Assembly (NCBI RefSeq): GCF_905475395.1
Contig: NC_058337.1
Coordinates: 117,732,368-117,796,367 of the forward strand
Direction of reading: 5' to 3'
From: Chrysoperla carnea
Lineage: Eukaryota > Arthropoda > Insecta > Neuroptera > Chrysopidae
DNA length: 64,000 bases
In this document: positions 37,281 through 51,956 of the stretch, piece by piece
How the letters are laid out: the number at the start of each line of letters is the position of its first letter
Numbering within the stretch: position 1 is the first letter of the stretch
Position numbers and translations under genes: made by a program
The notes under the pieces: generated by a model
What the model was told of the DNA's origin: nothing
The model's database searches: none
Seen by the model: only the letters and a program-made list of their open reading frames with translations

Positions 37281-40200
37281 TCTATATTAACAAGAAACTG
37301 GTTTAGTTAAAAAAAAACCTCTATAATCGAAAAATACATTGCGGTATCTTGAAATTTCGCTTCTCCAAGTTTGAATGTAAATGTCATTCTGGTACCCTCT
37401 GTATATCTTCAATAGAAAATCATCTATACCTATATAAATGTTTAGTTTTGATTTAAACTAACTAAAGCTAACTATTATTGTAAATAAAATATAAAATATC
37501 TACATATAGAGACAAAACAAACACAGTTTATACACATAAAAGTTAACTAACTTTTTAACTAACCAAAACAATAAATATACAACCAATAGGTAAACGATAC
37601 GAACGATGTGCGATGCCGATCATCCGCACCACAATATATACATACATCCATACATCCATGTTATTTTTATACCATAGTCCATACACTTTTAACATTTAGT
37701 GTAAGTAGAAAAAGATAGTCGTATAACATTATAATTAAGCTCTATTTATTTTTACTTGGTACACCGAAGTAACAAAAAGAACAAACTTCATATACATACT
37801 TACATTCATACCGTATGTATAATATAAATTTAGTATTAAATATATTTTATAAAACTCCGCCTTTATAAAATACAGGTGTCTCGACCAATCAGAATCAAAT
37901 GTTGTTGTGTCGATATGTTGTATGTATATATATATTATTTACCTTTTGTTCAAGTGTCGTTTTTATATTAATAATATTTTTTGTTTCAACAAAAACTAAT
38001 ATTGTTTTGTTTTGTTGCATATATTGTTTGCATTGGTTTAGTAAAGAGAGAAAAGTTGAAGAATGGGAAGAGTGTAAATGCGAACGAAGGTGGCTGCTGG
38101 CTGACTTTGTTGTCAATGAGGAGACAACAATATCCGGTGTGTTTATGTGTTTGAAGGATATCTCTTTGGGGGTGGTCGATTAATACGTATTTATGGCAAT
38201 TTGAGTATTTGTGGGAATATTTCATAATCAAAAAACTTTTCTCAACACTTTACGTTATCATTAATAATCCTTCATAACTAAGGAAAGAGATTCAGCCTCA
38301 AAGAAATTAACCAAATTCTATCAAACAAAGCCAAGAAGTATTTTCCTGATTAACATGCCTTCAAATTAAAAAAAAAAGTTATTATTTTAACCTAGACGTT
38401 ACAATTACACAGAAATTCAAAGCAATCCCACAGAACTCCTGAAAAGTAATTACGAACCAAAGACAATAAATTTTAATTGGTCGCAAATAAACTATGAAAA
38501 CTATCAACTTAAAATAAGACTTCTAACAGATTTCAATTCTGTAGTAGTGACTTCTGCTGCATACAGTCGGCATATTCAACGCAAGCTATTAGTGAGTGAT
38601 ACGACTGCTTGCAAATCATACCCGGTTGCATAAAGTCGAAAAGGCGTGCAGTTTGAGTTATAACATCATGCAACTGAGTATCATTTTATCTCATAGAGTT
38701 GGATAATATCATTAAGTTTGCTCATTAAATGCATATGATTTCCATAGTTTCTAATATTTAAAATAGTTTCTCAATATGAAAAATCACAAAATAGTACCTT
38801 TTCTACGTATACATTCAAGGTATCTGCGCCTAAGATTGCCCGCTTTCAAAATCAAATACTTTCGATTAAATTTAAATTATGCGCTCATGTTCGATTTGTG
38901 CCATAGATACAACTGCAAAATCAAATCAATAATAGACTTCAGGCATCTTCCTAGTGGTTCACAGTTTGTCAGTAACGTTGCAAATTGCACACGATCAATA
39001 ACCTCATATGCACAAACTTTTTATTGTTTTTCTAGAAAAACAACTTGTTTTCGCCTTTTTGCTAAGAAGGTGTTTTTGTAAACTTTGCCTTCATCAAGAA
39101 GGTCTTGTTTAAAAAGAAATAGTTATTCTTGCCGGAAAAAGTTTCTATAAAATCCCGTCATACTTTTGTCGCACGAAAAACAGTGCAGAAACCGAATACT
39201 TAACAGGTCTGCATGAATGAAGAAAAAGTTAGTCCTCATCAACACCACCTTACCGTAAATGCCACTTAATAATATAAATTATCCGATTACTTACAGAAAT
39301 CGAGATAATATTTTGCGTATCTTAAGTATATTTCAGCTATACTTCCAATAAATTTCTTAAGTTCAAGAAGTTCAGATGCAGTTAAATTGATGTATTTATG
39401 ATGTCTACATTTTAAATATTTCTCTAAATTTTTTATGAGTATAAAACAGTTAAAGAAGTAAGCTATATTTAAATATAAACGCTACATATATAAATATAAG
39501 CTAGAATGGATCAGTGGATGGTTTGGACCATCATGTGTGTGGTTTTTTAATCACTTTTTAATAGTACAATTAATAAATAAATTAAAATGTTTATATTTAA
39601 GGTAAGGTATATAATTTATAAATAAACTAATATAATAAAACTATTAAATATTACTGTCAAGAAAATTAAAAACAAGAAATATTTACAACTGTATTATTTA
39701 ATAATTATATAATTTTTTTATTTATTTATTAATAAAAAATATTTTTTTAGTAATAAAATACATCTATATTTGTTTTATAATTAAAAGCAAAAAAGAAATT
39801 TTCTTCGATCTCCAAAATAAATATTATTTGAAAATAATTAATTAATATTTTTATTTATCAAAAATTTCTTGGATTTCCGGGTTCTTCTTACCCAAATAAT
39901 AAAAAAAAACAAGAATTGTTAACCACAATTTGACATTTTCTAAATGTGAGTATACGTACCTTTCTTGCTAGGCGTACAAAAAGTCAAATAATTTTGTTTA
40001 AAGGCATATATATAAGTTCTTTGATTAGAAAATTCATACGAGCTGTTTTCGTGAAAGAAGAGTTCAAAGAGTTAAAAATCACTAATACGATCTTAGTAAG
40101 GATTCTTCATATCATTTGAAGCGTTTAAACAAGAGTGTTAATGACCAATTAAATATTCAAGAACAATTAAATATGTATTTAATAGTTTTTTATATTGTTT

Positions 40201-40873
40201 CTATTTACTGAAAAAGAAAATTCAATTCGCGAGCTACTTTTTCTAAATATTTTCTATAAAAGCAAGCTTCCAAAGCTTTCAACTTCAATGTAAGTTTGAA
40301 AAAAATCCTTGAAACTATCAAACCAATAAAATTTTATGTGGCGTTATTCAACATGATATCTGTAATTTAAAATGCATTCAGATTCCATATTTCCTGTTAC
40401 TGAATAAATGAATATTTCAATGAATTCTAGAGACCTTGATGAAAATGCCATTTCAAGGTTATTCCATCCATATTTTAATAATGATTATTTTATGAATCTC
40501 TGGTGAATCTCATGTTACCTCTATATAGTGGATAATAGAAACTGATAGAGAACACAGAAAAGCAAGAGCATATGATACAGATTTTTGTTAAAATATTTTA
40601 ATCGCTGAACATTTTTTCAACTATCCAACATTTTAACAAAGTGCCTGTTAAGATTCTAAATGTCCCACTTTTTGCACCCTGAGTGCGCCTAGAAAAGTGA
40701 ATAAAATAAAGGTGCCGAATTTTTAGAAATAAGCATATCTGTGTTTCCGTTATGGAACCGCAGAACATATCTTGTTGAATGCGTTACCATCGGAGTAATT
40801 GTAGCAAAATGATATTAAAAATCAATCTCAATCAGTAAGGAGTGCGAAAAGGACTCCCTACAGACGATTTTTT
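37281..40873. other. Intergenic, one promoter-like patch
   Basis: Around 37850-37900 the minus strand has ATTGG (CCAAT-type), CACCTG and TTTTATAAAGGC within ~35 bases, which could be a chance promoter-like cluster. A slightly GC-richer patch at 38040-38180 and a 101-codon frame at 38776-39081 are unrecognised. The region 39480-39880 is extremely AT-rich. Confidence 0.25.
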
Positions 40874-41036
40874 TGCATGAAGCAGGTGCACTCTGTCTCT
40901 CAAAATAATTGAGGAGCTGAGGAAATTATCATTGGAAAAGATGGTGAAACACTTACATGGTATTACAAATGGGCCCTATGATCTAAGCGTGTACCTCCTG
41001 AACAGCCAATATAAACTAACCTAACCTTTTCTACTC
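40874..41036 (+). mobile_element. tRNA-derived SINE, 5'-truncated copy
   Basis: It matches the 3' half of the SINE at 63246 (aattgaggagctgaggaaat, then tggtattacaaatgggc, then aacagccaat) and ends in two TAACC units. Confidence 0.7.
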
Positions 41037-44000
41037 AACTCTGTTTTGACAATATTACATCCTGTATACAGAAGTAAAATTGATTAATAAAAATACTCTC
41101 GTAATCTTTTTTAAACAATAAATAATACTTAATATAATACCTCCTACATAAATAGTCGCAAAAGAATAATTGAAGTCTACACAGGTACTAGACTTTTTTG
41201 TGTTGGCTACCTGCGTATGTGTTGTTTGTTTGTATTGATTTTAATCAACGGCAAAAATCGCGCAACACAGAAGCCATTATTGTGTTTTTAATCAATGTAC
41301 TATGCAGAAAATATTAAAGAAAATGAAATTGAGTGTGTGACTTTCATTTTGATGAATTTCAATACTTTTTTTCACCGCGCCCGCCATCTCTCTATTGATT
41401 TATGTGTGAATGAATATTAAGTAGTTTAAATAAGTCTTAAGCGCTCCCCCCTCTGTACCCGTGCTTCCTCGTCTTGATTGTGTTATATTGTAAAACATTA
41501 CTTTATTATGTATTGATGATTACAATATACGTTAAGTTACATGGATAGATTTTATCGTTTTATCAACGTTTAATAATAACTGTAAAAATGTAATTTGAAT
41601 ATAAGAAATATATTATTTAAATTAATAATGTCTCGATATGGGTGATTATCGATTATTATTGGTACATATTTATTATCCATATAAACTTTTGTAATTCGAA
41701 AGAAATAAATTATCAAAATATGAAAATTAAGTTCGTATTAAAAATAAATTTGTCTTCAAAGAGAAGCTGGCATTAGTTTAAATCACACAATTTAAAAATT
41801 CAACTCTGCTCCATGGCGATTTATTAAAAAATTGGCATAAACATTTTTATGATAGTGTTACGAACAGGACGGAAACATTCTTAAAATTGTCTATCCAAGT
41901 GCTCCAACGCCTCAATCTGCCGTAATGAATATTACTTAAAGTTTATAAAATTTATGAATTCATTACCTAGATTTGAATTGACTGCTTGTATAATGCATAC
42001 TCAAGCAAAATTAATGTTTAATTATGTACTGTTTCATTTCAACGAAACGTAATTCTGACCCGAATTATTCGATATAAATAAGAAGATAAAATTGGTATAG
42101 AGAACAGACACTTATTATACAAAACTTAAATTAACATCTCTATTTATCTGATTAAAAAATCTTCCCTTTAAAATAATTAGTGGTGACAGCCCTACGTCCT
42201 TTTGAAAATCGAACTTCGATGCTTAGTATTTGTATATTATTCTCTTAGATAAATTTATTTAAAAAAAAGCATTCAGAAAATCAAAAAATCTGTGTTTCAT
42301 AGTGAATTATTATTCTTGACGGTGAATAACCCCGTAAAATTTTACATTGTAGAAATTTAAATCTTTTTTGAGTTCCATTGCCTCAAAATTTATCGAACAG
42401 TTACACACAATTTATCATCACCTTACACTGACTATCAATGGTTTTCAAGTCATTTGAGAGCACTTTGTCTGATTTGGGAGCTCCGTTGTCATTATAAATT
42501 AAATTGTCATTATATTGCACTGTCTTTCGACATACCCCTAACCTGTGATTTTTAATTCTTAAGCCCATTAAGACGTACCTTAATTTTCAAATACAAGATT
42601 TATACTGAACATAAAAACAATTTGCTTTCCACCGATTATCATATTTGTATTTTTGATGTCATTATATTTTACTCACATGCCAGAGCTTCCTCTAGAATCC
42701 TCTAAATCTCTACCTTGGCAGGATGTTAATTTAAAATCAATTACAAAATTCCACTCAGACGTTGTCCATGCTTCCGAAAATCCAAAATCTAATTAATAAA
42801 AACGTGTAAAATAGAGCCGAATACTAGTGAAATTAATTAATTAATTAAAACTATTGTTTGTTTCATAAGAAAGCTTTGCCAGAGTAATAAAGCTCGGTAG
42901 GCGCGTTCATGCTCAAAGACTTTCTATACGTCTAATAAGATCTAATGTACATTATTAATCAAAAGTTGGCTTGCAAAACAAAATAGACATATTTTGTTGG
43001 TTAAAGCGTTTTGTTTAAGGTTGTTATGTCAAAATGTGTTATCAATTACCAAATTTATTATACTTTTGTTAGAAAATTTTTTATTTTTTATTTTTTTATA
43101 TTCATTGAATTTAACCGAACGTTTTATTTAATCAGCCGGCATTGATATTTTTCTTAATTAAAATGTCCAAAAACGGTTTAGTTATATCTGTGTGCATGAA
43201 AATGATTTTCTGAACGATAAAATCTTTCACCTCACAACATCTTTCCTTATGATCAATCATACTTATCACACCTTGTTTTCAAATGTTCATAAAAAGCGCC
43301 CTTTTCCTCTACCAATTTTCTAGGACAATTACCATGAGAAAAACTATTTTTTCTTCTATATTTTTCTTAGTTTTTTCATTGACTTTAACTTTGATGTTAC
43401 TCAAAGTTTGGTAATGCACACATCTCAATATCCATTTACATTAAATGGTGTCAGACTAATATTTTTAGAACGTTTGCATAGATAAAATATTTGGTAAAAA
43501 TACTAATATAAAAAAATATATAAAAATATACTAATTTTTAACTCTGAATTAAAAAAATAAATTTTTTTTTGGCTAGAGGGTGGGTGGATATTTAAAACCA
43601 TAAAACCATATTATATGAGCACTGATATATTTTCGTAGTTCCCATCTCACTTTTTTCCAATATAAAAATAATATAACATACCTTGTAATTATAATTTTAT
43701 ACGATGATTATAATTTATGAAATTTTATTCAATGCTGGCTGCTATGTAGAGGAGAGTACGCCGTACCAACTATGAGGACGGTATGCATTTTATAGCTAAA
43801 AGCATTTTTGATTATTTCGATTTTTTTTTTAATCATATAATTAATGATTTTTTTTATATTCAAAATATATATCGAATGTTTTTGAATAAAGTTCTTTTAA
43901 ACTGTTGCATAATGAATTTACAGAAAGTTCCAGAACAAGCTTCGAAAGTGTTTTGCCTTGTAAGTTGTACATCTTTCAATTATATTCAAACATTTACACA

Positions 44001-44394
44001 GCTTTGTTATTTTTGAAATAAATTTCCGAGATTATATTTTCGAGAGCAAAACAGTGCCATAAGCAACCCAAAAAAAACATAAACCAAATTTGTCCAAAAT
44101 TAAGAGTTTCTTAAGATTATTTATTATTTGATTTTATAGTTATATTCATTTCTAAGGATTATATAATTTCGACAGACCATTCTTATCAATTCTGTAACGA
44201 ATCTTAAAAGAGACTTGGAAAATCCGGTTTTTTCCAAGTGAATGTAGGTTTTCGAGGAAATCTCTTAAACTTAGCAACTATATATGCATTGGGTATGATA
44301 TTCATTAAAGAAATCGAATACAAAAGCCAAATTAATTTCAGTTGATGAACAATTTTATACTTAAAATAAAAATATATAAACAGTTATCTCAATT
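41037..44394. other. Intergenic, nothing recognised
   Basis: AT-rich. Short CT-rich or GC-richer patches occur at 41370-41480 (accgcgcccgcc, ctcccccctc), but no gene is recognised. Confidence 0.3.
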
Positions 44395-44411
44395 GGGGGG
44401 GGGGGGGGGGG
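44395..44411 (+). repeat. 17-base poly-G run
   Basis: Seventeen consecutive G residues, exceptional in this AT-rich window. Confidence 0.9.
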
Positions 44412-44551
44412 TTGAAATAGTCAATTTTTTAATGAAATTGTTTTGCTCAGCAGCTCATACGATGTGTTAGTGTTGAATTAACTAAAAAAATAAAAACTTT
44501 GTCTGCATGGCTTAAAACATTAAATTTTATGAGTCAAAAAGTTGATTGCTT

Positions 44552-44715
44552 TTTCCATCGATTGATATTGCCATGGATTTTGAGAAAATGGAAAAATTCT
44601 TTTTTTAAAGGGTCAGTTAAAACCAAAAAAACTGCAGCAGACACCAAAAACCGACATCTTTTTCAATCGATTGAGATTGCCATGAATTTTGAGAAAATGC
44701 AAAAAGTTCTTTTTA
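44552..44715 (+). repeat. Two-copy tandem repeat, ~105-base period
   Basis: The units at 44552-44606 and 44658-44715 share tttttccatcgattgatatt-like text and ttttgagaaaatg. They belong to a local duplication, and the 86-codon frame across it is not a recognised protein. Confidence 0.5.
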
Positions 44716-44763
44716 TAACTATCAATTTGTATTTTTTGTCAAAATTTTATGTTTTATAATTTA

Positions 44764-45386
44764 ACAAGTGAAAACAAACAATTGACTGAGTTAATTGTTG
44801 AAATACCATGCATAGACAGTGTTAATTACTCTATCACATTACACATACATACATGTTGATGCCCAATCGTTTGTTTTTTTGACGTCACGTAAATAACAAA
44901 AGATATTCACTTTTAAATAGACACACACACAACTGATATTCCTATATTAATACATACTATAAAATTTGCACCTAATTAACGCCCTCGTGGGTAAACAGTG
45001 ATATTTACAAAAAAATGTTTCAAACAAAAGTTGTTTAATTTTTGATAAGGAATTTTTTACATTTAAACTTTTGTTCTATCTCTAACGGTTTACAAGATGC
45101 GTCCTACGGACCCAAGACCCAATTGACCCATGATGCTCATTTACGAACTTGACCTCACTTTTTACGTCCTGAGTACGCTGTAAAAATTTCAGCTCGATAT
45201 CTTTTTTCGTTTTTGAGTTATCGTGTCCACAGACGGACGGACGGACGGACAACCGGAAATGGACTAATTAGGTGATTTTATGAACACTTATGACAAAATT
45301 TTTTCCCTAGCATCAATATTTTTAGCGTTACAAACTTTGGACAAAACTTAATATACTATGTATATTTCATATATACATGGTATAAA
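44764..45386 (-). repeat. Unclassified interspersed repeat, copy C
   Basis: In reverse orientation it runs from aacaagtgaaaacaaacaat to catggtataaa. It includes four tandem GGAC units (acggacggacggacggacaa) and aaatggactaattaggtgat. Confidence 0.7.
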
Positions 45387-48083
45387 AACGTTGAGTTGTG
45401 AAAGTTATCAGAAGTTAAAAAAAACAGATATAATTTAATGTAAGAACAATGCAATTTTTATGTTTTGTCATAATAAATATCCAAATCAAACCAAACGTTA
45501 TATACTCACATATTGGGTTGACTACTAAATCAGAAGTGTGTATTTTTAAACTAATACTACAATTATTTCATACAGTAAAAACTAAAAGTAGCTATAAAAT
45601 TATATTCTTTAAAGAATCAAACAAGTATTTGACTTCTAAAATGAATACCTTAAATTTTCAGGAAAATATCTTGTAAATAAAAAAATGAAGCGCTACATTT
45701 ACAATGTATCAATGTACGAAAGGAATATAGTTCCTACCGGATGTCCCACGACACCTCTCGATCTTTTTCTGTACTTTAATTATAAGTAAGGTAAAAGTGT
45801 GATAATTGAGTACTTCACTTCGACAAGCATTGGCTTGTCGTGAGGCATGTCTGAATGAAGGATTATACATTTGCTCTATTACACCCTGTAAATAAGAAAA
45901 ATATAGATTGATATTGAATCACATATAATATTATAAAAGGTACCTATACTTAGTAGGTACATACATACATATGTGTGTAAGTATATACCTAATAAATACA
46001 AGACATTGTATGTAAATTTTGTTCACTTAATTATCATATTTATTTAAAAAATGTGTTCTCTAAAACAATAACGTTACATTGGAATGCTGTTAACATGAAT
46101 TTTTATACATTTATTTTAGTTTTTTTTTTTTTTTTTGATTTTATTTGGTTGTGTTTGTAGCTTTTGATTATATTAATAATATCTTCTAATATAATATGTA
46201 ACAAATATTTCTTAATCATATAAATAATTTGATTCGAATAAATAAAATATTAATTTTTATTTTTTAAGATAATAATAAATAATGAAATAAAACTTAATGA
46301 AAGTCAATTGAAAAAATTGGAAGTGAGAAAGGAACACAAACGAAATTTGCAAAATTTAAAAGCCTGCGACCTAAAACAGCAAATAAGAAAGAACTTGACA
46401 CGTAGTAGACAGAATTTTTAAACTTACCAAAAATTCTAATTTTTATTCTTCATGAGCATTACTTACAGATTTAAATATTTCTTTTTATTCTTCATAACAA
46501 GATATGAATCATCCCGATTAAACCTCGTTTCAGATAAATAGAGCGCAATGAAATTGGTACATGTATTTGATTACAACGAAACCATAGACATATATAAAGA
46601 TAGACTGCAAAACACTTCAAGCCTATGACATCACTCTTTCTTGTTGGCGATTAACAAAAAATCTCATGAACTTTCAGCGTTTAGATAAATCAAAGAATAC
46701 GGCGGAAAGCTTTTGTTTTTCCAGTCTTTGAACTCCCCATGGTACTTCTACTGTATGTAACATTTTTCGAATTTAATACTATTCGAAATTCAAGTACCCA
46801 TTTTCATCTTTTTGATCGGATCATCATCTTTTTGAACCATATTTATTTAAATTGAATTTGTCTTTTCGGCAAAAACAGTCTCATTCGCTTTAAAAACTAT
46901 TTCTCCTTCTTATCGCTTTTTACAACGACTAAATTGAAGAATTCTGAGCTTTGAGAACAAAGGATGTGATTCCCTTTTCTTCATCCTTTCTGTATGAATT
47001 TCGTATTTTGTTTGAACTGAAGTGCGCGTTTTAGATTTATTCCAGGGAAATAGAATGTACACCGTATTTGCATGACTAATTGTTTTCGGTTTCCTTTATT
47101 CTCTCCTTGTTCAAAAATCCAAAACAATGGATCAAGTTTTTGCATACTTTCTTCTTTTTATTTAATTGCGTCGATTAAAAGCTATAATTTGTTAAGTTTT
47201 CCAATTTTTCAAACCATCAAAATGTATGATGTGGGTGGGCCTTGTTTGATAAAAATTCTTAAATAAAATAATTTCAACCTGTTATACAAAAATGATTATT
47301 ATTAAATATTTTCATATAATATCCTATATAATTATATTATATTAAAAATAAAAGTATAATATATGAAAAATGAAGAAGGCCACAGCAGAATTTTAAAAAT
47401 AAAATAAAAATATTGATCTAGATTAAAATATTCATAAATAAATAATAATAACATATATTTACACCTAATATTCTGGTCACTTGACTTCACTGTTCTTATA
47501 CTATATTACAATCCGATTCAGATCGAGCGAGATTTATCCCATTCTTTTAAGCTATATGGTGTTATGCTAACAGCAAGTTTAAAAAATATATATATTTATT
47601 ATAAGAAGGTCTGTTTTATCCAGTCGTCGAGTAAATTAAGAATAGAGATCATCATTGTTCTCCAGAATATAACTATTTTTAACCTAAGATGAAAAACCAG
47701 TTTAATGAAAATTTTAAGACATCACATGTTTATTTCAGCTTGATTTTTACCTCCAATATAAATAAAATTTACTATTTATTTTGAAGCTATTAAAATTGGA
47801 TATCAAATAGCTCAAAAACTAGAAATAGAATGTTCATTTTAGCTAGATTTTTGGGTCATAGTTACCTTATCAAAAATTTTTTACGGAAATTGATTATCAA
47901 AAATGTGTCCCAAATTTCGTGACTTTTTTCTAAGAATACGTATCTTTAGAAAATTCGAAAAATGGAGAATATTAGTTTACCTTTAATTTGAATGAAATTT
48001 GCTTTCTTCTCTTTTTGTAACGATATCGAAAATTCTCATTTTAAAATTTTAAAATAAATATTGGTTTTTCTTATTCCTTAGAA
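45387..48083. other. Intergenic, nothing recognised
   Basis: AT-rich, with a T17-like run near 46120. No recognised gene or delimited element. Confidence 0.3.
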
Positions 48084-48614
48084 AAACAAGAGAAAACAAA
48101 CCATTGACTGAGTAAATTGTTGAAATACCATGTACAGACAGTGTCGATTAAGAAATTTTTTACGCCGTGTAAGAAAAGATAGAGAGCCACTCTAACACAC
48201 AAAGTTATAAGATGACATACTATATAATAGTCTAATCTTATTTGTGCCCTCACGGGTAAACAGTGATGCTTAAGCAAATATATTTCAAACAAAAGTTGTT
48301 TATTATTTTATAAGGAACAGTTTTTTCTTCTATCTTGTTCTAATGGTTTACAAGACCCATATGACCTATGTTGCTCATTTACGAACTCGACTTTCCTTTT
48401 TGCGTACTGAGCACGCTATAAAAATTTTAGCTTAAAATTTATTTTCGTTTCTGTGTTATCGTGTTGACGGACGGACAACTGGAAATGGATTTATTAGGTG
48501 ATTTTATGAACAACTTTACCAAAATTTTCTTAGTAACACCAATATTTTTAAGCGTTACAAACTTGGGACTAAACTTAGTAAACCTGGATATATTTCATAT
48601 ATACATGGTATAAA
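48084..48614 (-). repeat. Unclassified interspersed repeat, copy D
   Basis: Same ends and block order as copy C, for example ccattgactgagtaaattgt, gtgccctcacgggtaaacag and gacggacggacaactggaaa, ending catatatacatggtataaa. Confidence 0.7.
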
Positions 48615-51431
48615 TAATAATAATAAATTTGAGACAAATTAAAACAGATTTCTAGCTGGACCCATATATGTTTAAAGTAATAAAATGTACCATCGATCTA
48701 TCGATCTTTTATATAGCATACCTATATGGATCCAATAAGAATCTGTATTAATACCACAAAGTTTAACCACCAAAGTAAAAAAAAAAAAAAATTAAAAAAA
48801 CTATATTTAAAAAAAAGTTTTTTATAAAGAACTTTATGTTTGCTCCGCCTAAAGATTATTTTATAATCATTATTATTAAGTATTATAATATCTTATAATG
48901 TTTATAATAAAAAAATGTACAACGGTCTCTTATATATTTATATATATACGATTTTTATTCGTAAAAACTATAAAGTAATAAAATCGTCAAGTGATGTATT
49001 AAAACCACACACTATCCGTAAATTGGTTGTCCATTAATCGAGAACATAAGTCTTTTGTAATTATTATTAAGATTATCAACCTTTTTTTTGGATGATGTTA
49101 AATACTTCCGGATTGTCATATGGATCATTAATCGAAATACCAAGGAAAAAATTCTCTTTAAAATTGACTAAAAAATTACTGAATTTATAGATAAGGATCT
49201 TACTTTTAACTGAAATTGGGTCTAATTGAAACTTTTCTTCTAAAATTTAAGAAATCATAAGGATGGTATTTGGTTGCGTACTACAGTATTAGAAACTGGT
49301 TGAAAACTGGAGATTAGGTAATTAGAATATTAACATTGAACAAGCATAGCTATTGAGAAAGCTAATACTTTTTATGAAATTAGAAAAATATGGTATTATT
49401 ATAGTACTACGAAAAAAACAGAGCTCAACTAACTTCATAAAAAACTACTACCTACAAGGTCTGCCCTTCAATTTCAAAATCAAAGTTTAGGACTCCAAGA
49501 GATATCTCGATAAATCTTACTTAAGAAAGGTCTTAGCTGTATACAAAAATGATTCTATATCCAACTGTTCTGTAACTCCATAGGTAGAATTTCGCATTCG
49601 ATTTCTGTTGTAACTTTCAAACCAATTTTACGAATAAAATTTTTTTTAAATGTATATTACACAAATTGACAACAAAAAATAGGTGTTTCCATTATTTTAT
49701 CCTTAAAAATTTTGTTTGAAACATTTTCCAAAAAAATGCTTTACTTTGAAAAATTCTTGAACTGTCCCATTACGTTTATAACACCCTATTTACCTTTTAG
49801 TTAATGTGGTTGTGTGTATTTTATATCGAACTCCAGCCTGAAACTACAAGACTATCAAACTGCAAGCTAATAGCATGAAGTTTATGGTATAATGCCATAG
49901 ACGATGAAGAATTTGATTTTTTACACCTTTTGAAAGTTAAATAAGGGTGAGTTTTAGATTGCAATAACGAAATTAAAGGTTTAAACTGCGGCTTGAGTCT
50001 TGCGTAATTAAAATCAATTTTTTCGATTATTTACCGGCAAGAGTATATGTTTGGATGGCCCAATATTTCCAAAGAATGGAAAATGAGTTTCAGTTGCCAA
50101 AGAAAAATTATTTCGATATTTTCAACCTTCCTGCAAGTCTTTTTACGTATTGTTTTTGTCAATGACTTCCTTTCAACCTAAACGGCAGATTAAAAAATAG
50201 TCGAAAAACACGATTTCCATTTATGCAGGTGATTAAAGACGTAAAGAAATGCAGACTTCTCTATTATAAGCTATAATTGTACTTTTAAATTTGAAAAACA
50301 AAATTTTGTTGAATACTATTTATAGAGCCAAAGATCATTTTCTCTGTGGCACAAAAAGTTCTCAAGAACAATGTTGGATACGAAAACTTTTCTTTGTCAT
50401 CTCATTTAAAACATTGCCAACATTTAAATAATAGAGAAAAATCGATTTGGTTTCCTAGAATGCATTTTAGGCAATTGTAAGATTGTTATAACTTACGAAC
50501 CACATTATAGTTTTGAAGACCAAAATAATTAAAGGTCCCTGACTTTTTTTCATGGATTCATATATCAAAAAAAAATTTTACAAAATATATATTTTTTAGT
50601 ATGAAACAATATTTTTAGCTTGTTAAAGTATTTTATAAGTACCTTCATAATATGATATACAGTATATTACAACTGTATGATGTACCATCAACATCTTGGA
50701 GATAGATTTTATTATTAGGTTCTGCCTTGGTTCTGCTTCTAGGTTTTTATATAAATTTTTTTTATTGTATTTCTTTCTTCTTGATTTACTTGTTGTTCAC
50801 AGTACACAGTTTTCAAGTAAACAAGATTATTGCTTGTATTATGTGTTAAAGATGAGATTGAATTCAAACTAAATTCATAAATGTTCTGCTTTTCTCATAT
50901 GAGTAGATCATGAAATTCCCTATACTGAGAGGAATTGTTTCATTTTTTGTTAAAGAATTAAGATACAGTGAGAATTCTTTTACCTCAATGAATAAAGTTG
51001 TCTTGACGTAACCTGTTGGTCGTATCAAGAAAATTACAGATGAAATAACCGTTTTTACACAGCATAGTGGAGATTTCTAACACTTACTATTTCGTGTCCA
51101 GTTTAATTACGGCTAAAAACCCTTAAAAAAAGATCTTTTAAGACGTTGAAAACTCCGATAGACAGAAAAAAGTACACAAATTTTTTAACAATTACTCATT
51201 ATTATTTGTCTAAGATCAATTTTTTACATGATATACTTCGCCATACAGTATTAAATTCTGTATCTTAAGCAATTTTAAAACTCCACAATTTGCTAGCATT
51301 TTGTGTAGTTCAACAATAACAATAAAAATTTTTGGGTAGGTTAGAACATTTTAAATGTGAGATATATTGAGATATTTTAAGTAATTATTAAAAGCGTTTT
51401 CCATTACAAACTTTTGTATGGAGAACAGGAT
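48615..51431. other. Intergenic, nothing recognised
   Basis: AT-rich DNA without recognised genes or repeats. Confidence 0.3.
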
Positions 51432-51956
51432 GGGTTAAGTTATGTTATATTGGCTGTCCACGAAGGGAACACTTAGACGATAGAGCCTATTGTGTTACCA
51501 TATATGTGTTTTATCACCTTTTCCGCTGATAATTTCATTTATCGGACTATTGGGAGGATAAAAGTCTTCACTAATATGCAAGATATGAATTTCTAATTAA
51601 ACAAAGAGAAAGATACCCACTACTGAGATATGAAAATATAACATATAAAACGTTCTCGTTTTGCTAAAAGGAGATGGACAACCATTGAATGCCATCTTTG
51701 ATTGCTTATAACTTCTTCGTTTTTTAATCAATTTTAATTTCACTTTCAAATTTTGTCATGGTTTTAAGTCTAGTTTTACATTTTATGCCAATTCGAAACA
51801 AAAATTATATCCTGCTATTTTGAGAGACTGAGTTCACCTCCTTCATGCATAAAGCACGCATTACACCAGCCCATCACAACTCTTAATTAAATTTCTATTG
51901 TGATGGCGGGAATCAAACCTCCTACCACCTACGCTTAAACCAACTAAGCTACTAGG
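51432..51956 (-). mobile_element. tRNA-derived SINE with an internal insertion
   Basis: On the minus strand the A box region reads TAGCTTAGTTGGTTTAAGCG and the B box region GAGGTTTGATTCCCGCC. The body gttgtgatgggctggtgtaa and the 3' part match the copy at 63246. About 265 bases (~51546-51810) not present in the other copies interrupt the body. The TAACC tail is reduced. Confidence 0.7.

Noticed and set aside
38776-39081. 101-codon frame
   Set aside because: No recognised motif or domain and no supporting neighbour; not enough to call a gene.
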